Shown piece by piece: positions 1-13,224 of a stretch of DNA of 64,000 bases (position 1 is its first letter; each line of letters begins with the position of its first letter). Under the pieces are notes generated by a model. It saw only the letters and a list, made by a program, of their open reading frames with translations, was not told the origin of the DNA and did no database searches. This DNA is from Metaphire vulgaris (Eukaryota; Annelida; Clitellata; Crassiclitellata; Megascolecidae): NCBI GenBank assembly GCA_018105865.1, contig CM030853.1, positions 3,733,429-3,797,428 of the forward strand, given 5' to 3'. Position numbers and translations under genes: made by a program.

Positions 1-91
1 AATATACCGGTTGGCCGGGACTTCGTGCGCGATAATATTCCTGTTTTATAGAGGCACACGAAAGAATCTTTATTTGCATAGCAAGATTAAG

Positions 92-205
92 CAGAGGATC
101 TATTAATCTAATCGAATCATCAACTTCTATAGCGCCGCTTCTTAATGCATAGAAGCATAAGACACCGAATAACTATCGCACACGATCCAAGTCAAAATCC
201 AGAAT
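92..205 (-). mobile_element. CR1/L2-type LINE 3' end with (GATTA)-like tail
   Basis: On the minus strand the segment ends GCGCTATAGAAGTT then GATTAGATTAATAG. It matches the 3' ends at 27199, 54288, 55784 and 56798. The copy is old and diverged. Confidence 0.55.
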
Positions 206-500
206 ATCAGATCGGACAACAGTGTAATGTAATGTAATGTGACAAAATATTTGTATAGCGCCTCTTCTGAAAAATCACTCAGAAGTGTTCCCACAGCAAA
301 TTATTGTATAACAGTGGATAGATAACAGTGGATAGATAAGCTGGCTGAAAACGATGGGCTTTACTGGTAATCTTGTTCAAGAAATTCAATAGTGAACTTG
401 CAAGGTACATATGCGGAGGTAATAATGAGTTCCGGAGTTTGGGGAGGCCACCGAGAAAGCACGAGTAATACCAAGATATGGCCAAGTATTGAGGATAATT
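206..500 (-). mobile_element. CR1/L2-type LINE 3' end with (TTACA)-like tail
   Basis: The minus strand reads a degenerate LRNSLLPPHMYLASSL-type LINE C-terminus, then AGCGCC-like 3' UTR, then ACATTACATTACATTAC. The 7780-7870 segment is a second copy of the same end. Confidence 0.5.
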
Positions 501-728
501 AGGAAGATAAATGAAACGCCTACAGGAAGTGTTCAATCGATTAATATTAAAATCACCAAAAATAAATTCATTTACTTGTGATTCTAAATGTTAGCCACAT
601 TTCTTGCAGTCCTGCACTCAATATTGATAACAAAAGTTCTCAAATGCAACAGCTGCATAAAGATTTCAGGCATTATCTGAACAAGAAGGCAAGACAAAGA
701 AGAAAAAAAATGATGAACAAAGTCAAAC

Positions 729-730
<2 letters not shown>

Positions 731-771
<41 letters not shown>
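731..771. repeat. (TA)n microsatellite
   Basis: About 20 uninterrupted TA units. The stretch 500-857 otherwise shows no recognisable gene. Confidence 0.95.
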
Positions 772-773
<2 letters not shown>

Positions 774-857
774 AAATAAATAAGACATACAGCTTTAATC
801 ATACAATGAAAATATTTCAATCTTAGCCAAACTTAATGCATTAATCAATTTAACTAA

Positions 858-1262
858 GGGGCTGTCCATTAATTACGTCAACAATTTAGGGGGGAGGGGT
901 TTGAAAAAGTTTGACAGTTGTTGACAGCGGGGAGGGGGTCAAGAGAAGTTGACGTCAACAATTTCACTTTTACAAATAATCAAAAACTAGGAAATTTCAT
1001 GGAATACTACTTATTATAATGGAAAAAGCATGGCAAAAAGGTCATAACCATCACATTTTGACACTCGGACGAGCAAAAAAGGAAAAAATGGTCATCTTCG
1101 CAAAAAATATTAACCTTGTTATTGGGACCTGTCATTGATCTGGAGGGGGTCAAAAGTTTTTGACGTAATTATGGGGGTGGTTAACTGAAAGTTTACAGTT
1201 GTTGACAAAAGGGGGGGGTCAAAACTGCCCAAAAATTGTTGATATAATTAATGGACAGTCCC
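858..1262. mobile_element. TIR element with 3-bp TAA target duplication (PIF/Harbinger- or ISL2EU-like MITE)
   Basis: Ends are GGGGCTGTCCATTAATTA and its diverged inverse, flanked by TAA at 855-857 and 1263-1265. The inside is G-rich with repeated TTGACAGTTGTTGAC-type motifs and has no ORF. Confidence 0.7.
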
Positions 1263-1297
1263 TAACTCTTCTGTTCGTCCTGAGGTTCTGTTAAAAC

Positions 1298-1990
1298 TCT
1301 ATGTTGACAAGGAGAAATCATCAGGTCCTCCATGCGCCGATGATGTTCAATTCCTCATGCCTCCCTGCTGACATGGATCGGCACGAGTCCGTGTCAGCGA
1401 TTGCATAACCAAGATCAATCATTGGACTGAAGCCAACCGCTTAGCCTTGAACCCCAAATTAAGTTTCTGTACCTTTGCATTTGATCTAGCATTCCAAAAT
1501 AGACGGTCTTCCCGCCAAGGCCATCATTTGCACGGCAGGGCGGATTAGAGCGATCCGACGATACCTACCATTGACAGCAGTGAGGATCTGGGAGATTGCA
1601 GTAACAGTATTCTCCTCTGTAACTGAACCGCCTGCAGATGATTCTGAACGCGTCTGCTCGTATGAAGCCAGTGGTAAAAGACAAGCTCCACTGGTTGCAT
1701 GTTACAGAGCGTACAAACGTTGTTGGATGACTTTTTCCCATACTTCGAATTTCCATAGGATCATAACAGAGCGTCGCCTTCAGCTGAGGTCAAGTACTGC
1801 GGGTCCACCTGTTCCTCCAAGTCAAAGACGGCCAAATTTGGAGAAAGATCCGTCACCGTGGGAATCCATTTTATGGAACTTGTTACCAGACGAAGTAACT
1901 AAAGAACGAAGCCTGATTCGCTTTACAATAAAGAGCTTATTTAAGATTTACACTTTCAGGCCTGACTTTAAATAAGCGCTATATAAGTTG
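1298..1990 (+). pseudogene. Degenerate L2/CR1-type LINE reverse transcriptase C-terminus
   Basis: Fragments in shifting frames read ITKINHWTEANRLALNP near 1395-1455, and later RLQLRSSTAGPPVPP with a SILWNLLPDEV-type block before a stop near 1973. They match the 3' half of the LINE at 13.7 kb. A short 3' UTR with AGCGCTATA follows. The copy is full of indels and cannot be functional. Confidence 0.7.
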
Positions 1991-2529
1991 ACATATTGAC
2001 ATTGACATAACTCGATCAATTGAGGTGCAGTTAAAACCTTCAAAAGTATCTCCTCCATGCTTATCAATCATAGAATCACTGTAGAGTGAAATTTAGACAA
2101 ATTAAACTTACCTTTGCATCTAGCATTCCATCTAGGCCATCATTTGCAGGCAGGGCAAGCAGTGAAGGATCTGGGGAGTGCAGTTCCTGGCTTCTGTTAA
2201 GAGACGAAATCCTCGAAGCCAGTGGTGAAACGGTTGCATGTTCCGTGGTTGTCTGCGTTTCCCATCTATTTTCGTAGATATTTCGCGGCGTAGCAGACGT
2301 CTCCAAGTCTGCTAAAATGGCATCTGAAAATCAAGAAGTTATATACAATACAGACGCTTTGTTTACACTTTCAGGCCTACAGCAAAGGTTAGTTGTAGTT
2401 ATCAATGATGATGCACAGTGGACGGATGTGTGGACAACACTCTACAACCATCATCACCATGTGCAGACAACTTTGACTCCTTCAACTCAAAGGTTGGCAG
2501 CCACTATCTGTCTCAATATGAATTGGTTA

Positions 2530-2745
2530 TCAGCGGTGGGGAATGCACAGGGGGCGGGCCGGTAACGTAATATGTCGGACGTATTAACGTATTATGTATG
2601 ATTAACACATCCTAAACCCTGAAAAAGGCTGATAAGCAAAAAAAGGTCATCATCAGTTTTTCACACTTGCTAGGGGCCCGTGACTGACCTTCTGCACAGG
2701 GGCCCGGAATTTCTCTCTCGGTGGGGGGGGCGGTCTAGTTATAAG
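2530..2745. mobile_element. Fragment related to the 49242-49513 hAT-like element
   Basis: It shares CTGCACAGGGGCCCGGAATTT, GACAAGCAAAAAAAGGTC and flanking G-rich motifs with that element. No clean termini were found. Confidence 0.4.
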
Positions 2746-3071
2746 CAGCTCTTTTCATCACTCCATAGTTTTCAATTCCCCTCTACTCTTTGAGATCATC
2801 GATCCAGGTTCTTCTTGGTTTTTCTTTAGTATTAGCGTCTGTCACAAGAGCCGACCCAAGGAACAAGGCAGGACCATGTCCGAGCCCTTGATGCCATAAG
2901 AACAATGAGAAAGAAATGGCCCCACACAACATTGGCCTTGCCACAGCGTGGATGGGGGGGAGGGTGAAGAACAGAGAATTATGGCACCCAACTCTGGAAA
3001 TAAACGGAAATAGGAAAAGAGGTCGTACTCTAAAGACTTGGGTATATATAAATAAATAATATATATATATA

Positions 3072-3227
3072 CAGTGAAACCCGCTTAATTGCATAGGTGC
3101 CGTGCAAGCCTTGCTTATGCGATTAACTGGGGGTCCACTGATAATTAACTATAAACACAAAACACTGGTTTGGGTTTTATGTTTCCAAAGCGGGTTATGC
3201 AACAAGCACGATTAAGTGGGGTCCATG
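3072..3227. mobile_element. pogo/Tigger-like MITE, 3' end decayed
   Basis: It starts after TA with CAGTGAAACCCGCTTAATTG, identical to the element at 10626. The right end is weakened (AAGTGGGGTCCATG). Confidence 0.6.
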
Positions 3228-3299
3228 ATATTAATTCCAAACACAACACACATGATATTAATTTGAACTAAAACCCAAAAAAAAAAAAATTACTATAAA

Positions 3300-3350
3300 C
3301 AATCACTAGACTCCCTCCCAGACATGAACCCGGGTAGACAAGCCCACTCT
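3300..3350 (-). mobile_element. tRNA-derived SINE fragment with B-box-like motif
   Basis: On the minus strand GGAGAGTGGGCTTGTC is followed by GGGTTCATGTCTGG, a degenerate RNA polymerase III B box. The same combination recurs at 8557-8600. Confidence 0.45.
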
Positions 3351-3710
3351 CCTCATCCTCAGACACTCAACACAACTAAGTCAATGAGGGTAAATGATTG
3401 ATGGTGTAAATGAGTGATGGTGTAAATTCAATACACATTTGTTTAGGGACAGTGATATCAGTGATATCTATTTAGCTTGTGAACCTGCCTCAGGTTAAAA
3501 TTTATACTTGCTCTATATTTTTAGAAGTCAGGCATCAGTGACTGAAGACAATGACCTGTTGAAAACTGATCCAACAAATTCAAAAATAACACCTGAAAAG
3601 GTCACAAAGGTAAACTGAACACAGTCATGCCAGTCATACACAAGCAATGCTGAGCCAACCCAGTCACATATCCACACAGTAAAAAGCAAATGCAATCATA
3701 TCCGTGGTTG

Positions 3711-3713
<3 letters not shown>

Positions 3714-3778
<65 letters not shown>

Positions 3779-3802
3779 TTCATCATCATCTTCATCATCA
3801 TG
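3714..3802. repeat. (ATC)n microsatellite
   Basis: About 25 CAT/ATC units with two CTT interruptions near the 3' end. Confidence 0.95.
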
Positions 3803-5382
3803 GGCCAGGGCCTTTTTTAATGTACAGTGATACACCAACTGTGCATTGTTAAATGACAGTTTTCTGAGTTTAGTGCAGTGATCAATTTTTCCTTAAAAAG
3901 GCTCTGTCCGTGGGTTCATCATTCACCAATAATGCCAACTCTACCGTGTGTTGCCATTCTTTCATGAGCAATTGCTCTGTGACTCAGATCTTATCAAAGT
4001 GGATCCTATAAACTGCTTCCACAACAACATTCTTCAATATCATCACACCATTCCTTGAATACCAGTGGTTTGCCTTTCTTATTGGTCCACCATCCATCAT
4101 CCCAAACATTAGTGTTGATCTTTCTTTCCTCTCATTCAGCATAAAATGTGTCCAAATAAGTGTCAACAAAAGCAGTAGATAAAGGAAGGTAATACAATAC
4201 CCCAATTCCCAGACAAAATGTTATCTCTATTTAGATACAGAATATAACAAACCTTCACCAAGACCAACTTTAGGCCAATGTGTTGGTGATGAAAACAATC
4301 TACCATGAGGGTCCATCCATATAGTACATATCATGCACTGAGGGGATGATGGATTTAGGAGATTTTGCGTTATGTACGGTGTGCAAACGGGGGCGGGGGA
4401 GGGAGGGTGAAAATATGTCTTTCTTTTGCTGTATGTACTATATGGATGAGCCCTAAACAACAAACGGTATACCATAAGCCGGAATAACTCAAACCACAGC
4501 GTCTGGCCACGAGCAATATTGTTGCCGTACACAAATACGCAAAAAAAAACAGAAACCCAGCAACAAATGGCAATAAATCCAAACCTGCAAATCCAACGCT
4601 CATACTGTCAGACAAATCGGATCTATCCTTTCGGTGTTGCCGGCAATCCTCGCGAACCAACCAACTTACTGACGCGCTAGGAATGACAAGAAACTTTGCG
4701 TTGGACTCTATCTCAACAACAGAAGCAACAGCAGCGCAAAGCCAACACTTTGCAATCCTAAAAATAGTGCAGTTGAAGGGACGCCAGATTCTGCTGCAGC
4801 AAAGATAAGACTGCACACAGCTGCTGCTGCTGGCAGCAGAAGCCTTCCATGGTGCTGCTGCTGCTGCTGCTGTTATTGGCCAAGTACTAGATAAGTACAG
4901 CTGAAGGCAAAACACCCAGTACTGAGTATGCAAGAAGGAGGTATTGGGAGTTTAATTGCCATGCCCATACAACAGTTATTTATCAACAAACGGCATCCGC
5001 CAGATTAGTGTTAGATCCAGATGAGGGTACACTGCCAGACGGTGCCATGGAACTGCCGGACCCTGTTTCCGGTGGTGAAATCACATAACTGGATCGCTCG
5101 TCGCTATGGCAAAGCAAAACCCCACAGAGGTATAACAAGACGCCCACGCAAGAGGAGTCAAGGTGACTTCCGCCCCCACGGCCCCTCCCCACCCCAACAC
5201 CCATGTCTGTTTCTCATCTGTGTCTTACTCATGTACTCTTGTGTGTACACAAACACACATGTACACACACACAGAGTTGGGAAGGCTGTAATTCATTTGA
5301 AAAACCAATTGAAATACACAAAATACGTCGTCAAGACTCCAAAACATTAAATGCGCCATTTCTGTAAAACATCCTCTTTAAG
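3803..5382. other. No recognised gene
   Basis: AT-rich DNA with a short interrupted CTG/GCA cluster at 4790-4875. No ORF here has coding-like composition or a motif I recognise. Confidence 0.5.
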
Positions 5383-5386
5383 TTAA

Positions 5387-5458
5387 CCCTTTAACTGGGG
5401 ATCCCGGATATATCCGTCCATTTTACATTGAGTTACAGTTAAATACACGGTTAACGGG
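5387..5458. mobile_element. 72-bp TTAA-flanked mini-element, copy A
   Basis: Flanked by TTAA at 5383-5386 and 5459-5462. Ends CCCTTTAAC and GTTAACGGG are inverted. It contains the palindrome CGGATATATCCG. Copy B at 16459 is nearly identical in reverse orientation. The TTAA target suggests a piggyBac- or Kolobok-mobilised MITE. Confidence 0.75.
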
Positions 5459-5799
5459 TTAATCAGTTGATGCCGAGCATGGGTAACATTATCAGAAGCT
5501 GAATATCACATGAATGGATCGTTACATTGTAATTCAGATGGCATTCGAATATTAATATTACTGCAATGATACCACTGCAACATTAGTAGAAGGACTGGTA
5601 TTAGACGGTTTTGACTGTAAGCTCTCGAGGACAGACTTTGATGGCGAAACACTACTACCAGCAGCATCATGATCAAACCAACTAAATTAGACCACAAATT
5701 CAATTACATCAAAACACCCCAAACACACCAGCCGCCGTCACTACCACGTCCACCACCACACCCATTCACAAACAACAACACCCATAGGTAATCTGTGCC

Positions 5800-5955
<156 letters not shown>

Positions 5956-6481
5956 TGAAATTGCAGGCGCTATTTTTACAAATGCGCAGCCGCTATTGCT
6001 GAGTCAAATGTCAGATTGAAAAAAGTGCATCTTAAGCAATTATAAATTGTAATTTATAATTTGGTTCCACGCAGTCACATTAGTTCACATAAACACGTTG
6101 TATAATAATAATACATAATAATAATAAAACACACAGACAGTTGATCCGTAATGAATGAAAATGAGGCCTTAGCAAATTCGGCTCCATTCTCACCAGATAC
6201 TTGTTTAAAACATCAGATGCAGCCTGATCAATTTAGAAGCTAATAACGGTTCTAAAACACACACAGTCAAACGAAAACACACAGAAGTAAAAGAAGTCAA
6301 TAGATAAACACAGGATGAAAAGTAGCAGAGGAAACACATGGAATTCAAGGAAAAAACACAGAAAATACAAGAATTAAAACTCTACAATATTGGATAAACA
6401 CAGGATATAAAGGCCCTTTAGTAAGCAATATTCAGGACACCAACAGACAATGACCAGGAAGATGACAAGAATGATGACAAA

Positions 6482-6509
6482 GACTACAATGATGATGATA
6501 ATGATGGCA

Positions 6510-6560
<51 letters not shown>
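6482..6560. repeat. (ATG)n microsatellite
   Basis: About 20 GAT/ATG units with upstream imperfect units; it resembles a LINE-type tail, but no LINE end was identified. Confidence 0.9.
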
Positions 6561-6562
<2 letters not shown>

Positions 6563-6793
6563 TCTAATACAAAATCAATGGTTAGTTTTTCCATTCCTTC
6601 TCACAGATTGCAGTAATTGTAAGAGATCATTAAAATTCTCCAACATCACTAACAAATATATTCTTATATAATGAATGGAATCCTAGACCATCTATCATAA
6701 AATCTAAAACTATTACACTCAACTCACAGAATGAAAAGGATATCATATTGTATCAATACATTGTAGATATAATTGATATAATCACATTAGATG

Positions 6794-7231
6794 CAGTGGT
6801 GGCACATGGTGAGTTGCCGGCGCCTGGAACCAGGCCTAAGGGGTCAGCCACATTGTACCGGGGATGGAGTTTTCAGGGGCCCAGATGGTGACGATGGTGT
6901 TTTTGCTTGTCAGGCTGTTTTTGGAGAGTTGATAACGTTTATTTTGCTTGTCAAGTTTTTCGGGCTTGATAAATTTATCTTGACAAGCAAATTTTTTTGT
7001 TCCAGGGGAATTTCTCCGCGGCCCTGCCTGGAACAGCTTGCAACATTGTTTTGAAAAATCAGCAATTGCACATTGTTTTGCAGAGCCAGCTCAAGAGCCT
7101 GCGATGTGTCACAGGGTTAAAAACTCATTTTGGTGTTAAAAATTTGGATATTTAATTTTTTTATTTTCCCCTCAAAATTCCGCCCTCTGCACCTGCCACC
7201 CAGGGCAGACCGTCCCCTTCTTATGCCACTG
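6794..7231. mobile_element. hAT-like nonautonomous element, 438 bp
   Basis: Termini CAGTGGTGGCA and TATGCCACTG. Flanks ATTAGATG and ATTATATG match at 7 of 8 bases. Internal repeats of TTTGCTTGTCA occur. No intact ORF. Confidence 0.6.
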
Positions 7232-7769
7232 ATTATATGAATATCACATTATCTTAGGCAATGCCTACATACTCAGAATGAATCTAAACAGTAGGTACAC
7301 AGAAATTGCTATTAATCCATTCATTTAGGTTGTACAAAACAAAGACTGGCTCCAATTATTAGTTCTAGCACTCTGTCTATCCAGAAATTTGCTCAAGATG
7401 CTAGCAGAATGCCCGGTAGGATGAGTAACAGCATTCAAATCCAGGCGAACAAGCCCTGGCGATGAACAAACATGATCAGAAAAACTGCATCTATAGGTTG
7501 CTGGGAAAACTAATAAGCCAACATTCCTGAATTTTGCATTCCATCTCACAGGTCTACTACTGACACTTCACTTAAGAAGCCGAAATCAAATCAGTTCCAA
7601 ACTCTGGAAGCATCCGTCTGTCTACCAAATTCCTTGCAGATCACTCACCAAGGAATTCATTCCCACCCCCCCCCCGCCCCATCCACATAAACCAGCTTCA
7701 CTATTTTACTGTAAAGAAATAATTCTAGGAAAGACCACATCTTACACAGCATGTAAAATCAGAAAAGGT

Positions 7770-7870
7770 GAAATAAACATGTAATGTAATGTAATGTAAC
7801 TAAATATTTGTATAGCATCTCTTCTGAAGGATCACTCAAAAGTGCTCCTGCTGCAATTATTGCATATTGA
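7770..7870 (-). mobile_element. CR1/L2-type LINE 3' end with (TTACA) tail
   Basis: Near-copy of 206-300: ACATTACATTACATTAC tail, then TATACAAATATT-type 3' UTR sequence on the minus strand. Confidence 0.5.
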
Positions 7871-7919
7871 AATATCTGCAAGTAGCAGATAAAATCAGAA
7901 AATGTGTATATATATATAC

Positions 7920-7922
7920 ACA

Positions 7923-7984
<62 letters not shown>

Positions 7985-7985
7985 C
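7920..7985. repeat. (CATA)n microsatellite
   Basis: About 14 perfect CATA units. Confidence 0.95.
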
Positions 7986-8072
7986 TGAAGGCTACATGGG
8001 CATAACACCAGGTTAAACTAAATTAATTTCATAAACAGTACTTGTAACATTGTAACATTTCTACAGTAAAAC

Positions 8073-8074
8073 CT

Positions 8075-8129
<55 letters not shown>

Positions 8130-8130
8130 G
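8073..8130. repeat. (CT)n microsatellite
   Basis: About 27 CT units with one T insertion and one G substitution. Confidence 0.95.
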
Positions 8131-8324
8131 TATAATTGCCTATGATAAATGTGTTTGAGTGAAAGATTTACAATTCTGAAAATTTGAAAGAAGCTGCCTA
8201 CACTCCAGAATGACTCAACCAGGTTTGAGGACTCTAAGAATACCAGCCAATGGGATTCCTAGGGCACAAATAGAAAGTTCAATGACACGCAGGTCAACAG
8301 TATTGCCCCCAGCGCAGAACATCA

Positions 8325-8378
8325 CCATGTAGTGGTTCTCACACAGGGCAGACCCTACTGAACCACTTTAAACCCTGC
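8325..8378 (+). mobile_element. SINE-tail hairpin (AGTGGTTC...GAACCACT)
   Basis: Arms GTGGTTCTCACACAGGGC and a matching GAACCACTTTAAA segment belong to the recurrent hairpin seen at 21523, 26700, 28131, 46165, 46862 and 53653. Confidence 0.5.
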
Positions 8379-8549
8379 TATCGTTTATTGTTCATATCAC
8401 AAACAATCTGTAACCAATTTCCAAAGAATAACATTTCAAGTAAAAAGGAACAGGAAAGAATTGCAGGAATTATACCAGTAATAGTTTGCAAACACAACTT
8501 AAAGCAGGTATGAAATTGGAGATTGAAACACAACAAAACATGAACTGGG

Positions 8550-8605
8550 CATTTCCAGGCATGAACCTGGAGAGGCAAGCAGACTCTCCTCAGACTATGG
8601 ACAAA
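8550..8605 (-). mobile_element. tRNA-derived SINE fragment with B-box-like motif
   Basis: Minus strand: GAGGAGAGTCTGCTTGCC then CAGGTTCATGCCTGG. Same family as 3300-3350. Confidence 0.45.
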
Positions 8606-8609
8606 ATAT

Positions 8610-10136
8610 AAATGGTTTCAAATTTACAGGAATGAAATGACTTGCTTTTCACTCTGCACATAAATAATGAAAGCGCATATATTTCTTCTACACAAGAGAA
8701 AGAGAGACAATGGTAAGAAATAATTATCACCTGCCAAAGTCCATCGAGGTTTGGAGTCAGATTCCAACTTAACATCCACAACCAGTTTCGGTTTGGCGAC
8801 CTCCATCTCTTCAAATTGCTGGTAATCCTTCAGAAATCTTTCAAATCAAATTCAGTCGAGCATCGAAAAGAAGCATTCAGTGTCTATCCATGCTTTCGAA
8901 ATGCACGAAAATTACATGTACGAGCAACTCGACCCCGGAAAACGGATACCAAGAGTTAAGCAGTTGCTCGAAATTAATTTCCAAAGCCGTTTCGTTCATT
9001 GGATTGTTACAGGCCTCGAAGCCTTTAGCATTCCACGAGGCAGCAGTTGTAAAATCTGTACATTGAGGAGGATTCTACAGGCTAATGGCTAGGTGTACTG
9101 AATAGAGCGAGAGAGAGAAACGCAACATGCAGCCAAATAGGGTTGCTCCAAAACCCTTGCTATGCCATGCTGTGCTATGCAAGGTCAGCTCTTTCTAGAC
9201 GGTTCCTATAGAAGCGACTGACTTACTGGTCCGGCTGGAAATCAATGCGCTGGTCTGAGCAAATAATAACAATGCACGGTGGGGGGGGGGGAACCTTGAC
9301 TTTTGAAACCGATGAGCAGCCGGTCAGTCCAATGGGAGATAAGCACCGTTGGTTGGCTAAGAGCGCTTCTAACTTCGGTGCTGATTAGTGAGCATACATA
9401 TATATTGTTAAAGGCAATCACAACAACGAATGCCATTAGCGTGGGCCAGCAAATGCCAAAAATGCCACTGGCCTCCCTGTCTGGCTCTACAGTGAACAGC
9501 AGTCAATGGTTTGCTTGTGTGTGTGTGGGGGGGTGGATCAGGCCAGTTCTGGAAGGTCTACCGGTATTAAAATTCTCACACATCCCACACATGACGCCCA
9601 TACAGAGGCCACCTGAAAAAGACTAAAGACTAACTAACAGGTCTAATTGAATGTAAATTATGGAGCACTATATGCAAAAGAATTTCCGAAGCTATGGCAT
9701 CAATTAGCCTGCTCATCGGTCAAAGCTATTTCCACAAAAGATTTCGGCTACCATACCTCACATATCGCACACAAAGATAAAACACTAAACTGATCCTAAT
9801 TAGGTAATTATTTATTATCGGTTCAATCAAATACATTCTCACCACTTCTTTTTAAATAGACTGTTATTAACATTTAGAGAAAATACTGCTTGGAGTATTC
9901 AAGAACTGTCTTTATCAAGAACTATCTTTATCAAATTAATGTTCAGCATGGCAGAAACCACAGAAATCCATAATCTACAAACACATACACTTCCAAATAC
10001 TGATTACTGGTAAATAGTAACATAATCAAAAGAGAGCAAAGTTACCAGTAGCTTATTGCTTAGGCAGCATAGTCAAAAATGATTAAAACTATGTAATGGC
10101 ATTTGGCACTATGGTGCACAAGAAATTGTCAGTTTA
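8610..10136. other. No recognised gene
   Basis: Mixed-composition DNA with short homopolymer tracts near 9280 and 9525. Nothing identifiable on either strand. Confidence 0.5.
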
Positions 10137-10150
10137 ATAATAATAATAAA

Positions 10151-10199
<49 letters not shown>

Positions 10200-10200
10200 T
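10136..10200. repeat. (ATT)n microsatellite with inverted ATA start
   Basis: TAATAATAATAATAA, then ATT units, so the tract can fold on itself. Confidence 0.93.
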
Positions 10201-10625
10201 TAGCCACTAAAAAGTATGATGACCATTTTTGCTTATCACTCATTTTGGGCTACTTTCAGACACTTTTTGCTCCAATTACCCGAGATATTCACCTCGTACA
10301 TACTCTTATTTTCACACAAATTAACTCTACGCTTATTTCACATATTGATTGTTGCCATTACCACCAGTCCTCAGAACATTATCTATTTTTTTCTAATTTT
10401 CTGTGCAATATTAAAGAAGTTCTTACTTACTTCGCATACCCCTTTGTAACAGCTCGAGTACCCCTAGGGGTACACGTAGCACTGCACCGGTTGGGAACCG
10501 CGGGTATAAAGGACAACAAAGCTATGTTAAAAATACCAGAGAGTTTGGAGTGGTTCAGTAGGATCTGCCCTGTGCAAAAACCAGTTAATCTTTCAGTTCA
10601 TCTATCAAAGCAAAATACTGTAATA

Positions 10626-10810
10626 CAGTGAAACCCGCTTAATTGCATAGCTGCTGTGCAAGCCTTGCTTATGCGATTAACTGGGCTATGCGATTAGCCG
10701 GACGTCTGATAATGAATTGTACGGACAAAACACTGGTTCGGGTTTTTATGTTGCTATGCGATTATGCAGGTTATGCAATTAAGCGGTATGCGATTAAGTG
10801 GGATCCACTG
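10626..10810. mobile_element. pogo/Tigger-like MITE, 185 bp
   Basis: TA dinucleotides flank CAGTGAAACCCGCTTAATTG and AAGTGGGATCCACTG. Internal tandem TATGCGATTAAG-type motifs give subterminal repeats. Too short to encode a transposase. Confidence 0.75.
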
Positions 10811-11296
10811 TATACAGTATCTGTAGTTAAATCTCTGTGCAATGATTCTTCCCATTATAACCTTCATACAAAGCAATCTTTATATTATTAGTGTGACACT
10901 ATTAACATTCAATAGCAGGCAGGTCACAATCCTGTCAGGAACGGCTCTGCTGAAAAGTTAAAAGTCAGTGGGTCAATTTGCCTTTCAGCCACAAATCATC
11001 ATTCAAGGCTGGGGGCAGGGGAAGGGTAGCTTCAGATTGCTGTCAATGTCAGCTGAGTCAGGCCATGTGGGAGTCACAACAGGGCGGCCAAAAATCTTCA
11101 GCCTCAAAGGCAAACATTAAGGCACACAAACAAAAACTTCCTTTATACAAATAATAACACTTCAGAGAGGGTAATCTGCCTACATAAAATCCCAAAATCA
11201 CCCCACTACACCATTAACTCATAATGCTTTTGCTCAACACACAGGCGGCCTACACTTAACTAGACCCAAGTCTCTGCTCCCATTGAATTATATTCC

Positions 11297-11302
<6 letters not shown>

Positions 11303-11354
<52 letters not shown>
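11303..11354. repeat. (TA)n microsatellite
   Basis: About 25 TA units with one AA interruption. Confidence 0.95.
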
Positions 11355-11355
<1 letters not shown>

Positions 11356-11457
11356 TACAGAATTCAATTACTAAGAGACTAAAGGAAACTATTACAAAAA
11401 CAAGTCACTTAATTTTTAAATAATACTTAACAAATAAACAATTGACATGGGTTAACA

Positions 11458-11459
<2 letters not shown>

Positions 11460-11534
<75 letters not shown>
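11460..11534. repeat. (TG)n(TA)n compound microsatellite
   Basis: TG units to 11488 followed by TA units to 11533. Confidence 0.95.
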
Positions 11535-11536
<2 letters not shown>

Positions 11537-11714
11537 CTCAAACCATCATTAATTGTTTATAATATAAAACCATCATTACACATTCACAGATTTGAGATTG
11601 TTTTTTTCTGTTTTCACTCAAATACTGAGTCCAATACACAAGAAAAGAGACATCCATTCAGGCATTAAACTTAACTAATATTACACAAAAACAAGAAAGA
11701 AAATATAATGCTGA

Positions 11715-11925
11715 GAATAATGGACGGTTCCGACAAGAAAGGAAGGCCACACAGGGAATGGTGCGATGACATTTGTGATTGGTGTGGAAAATGTCTGCAA
11801 GAACTGTGTCATGTAGCTACGAACAGAAAAGATTGGGACAAAATGTAACGATTGCATCAGACACCAACGGGCGCTGAGCCCACGGTTATTGATGATGATG
11901 ATGATGATGCTGATGATGATGATGC

Positions 11926-11956
<31 letters not shown>

Positions 11957-11960
11957 AGAA
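11715..11960 (+). mobile_element. LINE 3' end with (GAT)n tail
   Basis: One frame reads a DGSDKKGRPHREWCDDI block followed by RKDWDKM and a stop, typical of RTE/jockey-type C-termini (GRP then REW). The next 60 bp lead into an imperfect (GATGAT)n tract with GCT interruptions, which I read as the retrotransposon tail. Confidence 0.65.
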
Positions 11961-12079
11961 AACCATTAATGTTCAAATTATTAGAAGTGCTTGATGAAGT
12001 AGTTTCTATTAGTATTATAAAATATATAAACTGTTGCTACATGGCAGCCATGGCTTCACACAACGCAGAAGTCTCATAG

Positions 12080-12650
12080 CCTTTAAATAATTCTACTAAT
12101 TTGGTATATATTTTTTTAAAAATCAACATAACTCAGTTTACAATTTTAAATGCAAAAGAACGGAAATTTATAACTTACAAAATTTAATATTGAACAGTGC
12201 ATTCTCTCTTTGACTTTCGATGACTTTGCACTCGACATTTTTGCACTTGGCAGACAAAGAAGTGTTGCAGCAGAAACGCATCTTTTGATGTTTTTGTTTT
12301 TGTGCAAAGCTTCAAAAAATTATTCTGTACCTTCGGCAGATAGTTTGCTAATGTTACACACGGTACCCCTATGTCGCAAGCGTGTCCCATGGCAACAGCC
12401 TATTTTCGAAGTTCTTCTGTCAGCACTGTACAACTCCTTCTACTTTAAATATTTCTTCCACTTATCGACGTTTCGTTTGTGTTTTTAAGCTTTAGTTGAG
12501 GGTGAAACAATGAAACGGCTTCGTCAAAACTTTCTAAATCATCGATATTTACATAGACCGCCATTACGATGTAAACAAATGGCTTTTAAGTTTTATAGCG
12601 CTGTTTTAGAGGTTACATATAAGGGTTGGAAGTTGGAACTGAACTGATCG
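12080..12650. other. No recognised gene
   Basis: ORFs on both strands at 12184-12488 lack recognisable domains or coding-type composition. Confidence 0.45.
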
Positions 12651-13224
12651 TTTTAGTCAGAGGTGTCAAGACTTTTTGGGCGGCGGGCCAAATGACATGT
12701 CTTCCTTGTCCTAGCGGGCTAAATGCATAAATGCTTGGCAATATTATATAATATTCCAAAATCTGAGCTGTCTAAAAATCTGAAGTAAATGACGAAAACA
12801 CTTAAATGGCCATATACTCATTACATTATTTACATTGATTTGATTACAACCTATTGTTGTAACTATATATGACAAACCGTATTCTAGTCATGCCTAACAG
12901 AAGTAGTTACATTTCAAACTCTGTTAGTGGCGAAGAACTGAAGATCAACTTGAAAACATATAAAGTTAGATGATGGCCAATGTAGCCTAGATGGGGAAGC
13001 TGATGAGACGTGGCATTGCTTATTTTTCACTAGTTTAGCCATGTCTGGTCTTAAACCTTCAGCCAAAGCTACTCTCAAATTTACCGAGGGTTTTGTTAAC
13101 TAGTGCAAGTATGCTAGGTGAGTATATGGTTGCATATATATTGAATATATAAGTACACATATATATTTTTACCATTTGACGAAGAATAGATTTTTAAAAA
13201 GATTGTGTATCGTATGGTTTGAAA

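Noticed and set aside
12655..12740. hAT terminus CAGAGGTGTCAAGACTTTTT
   Set aside because: It looks like a left hAT end, but no matching right end or duplication was found within several kilobases.
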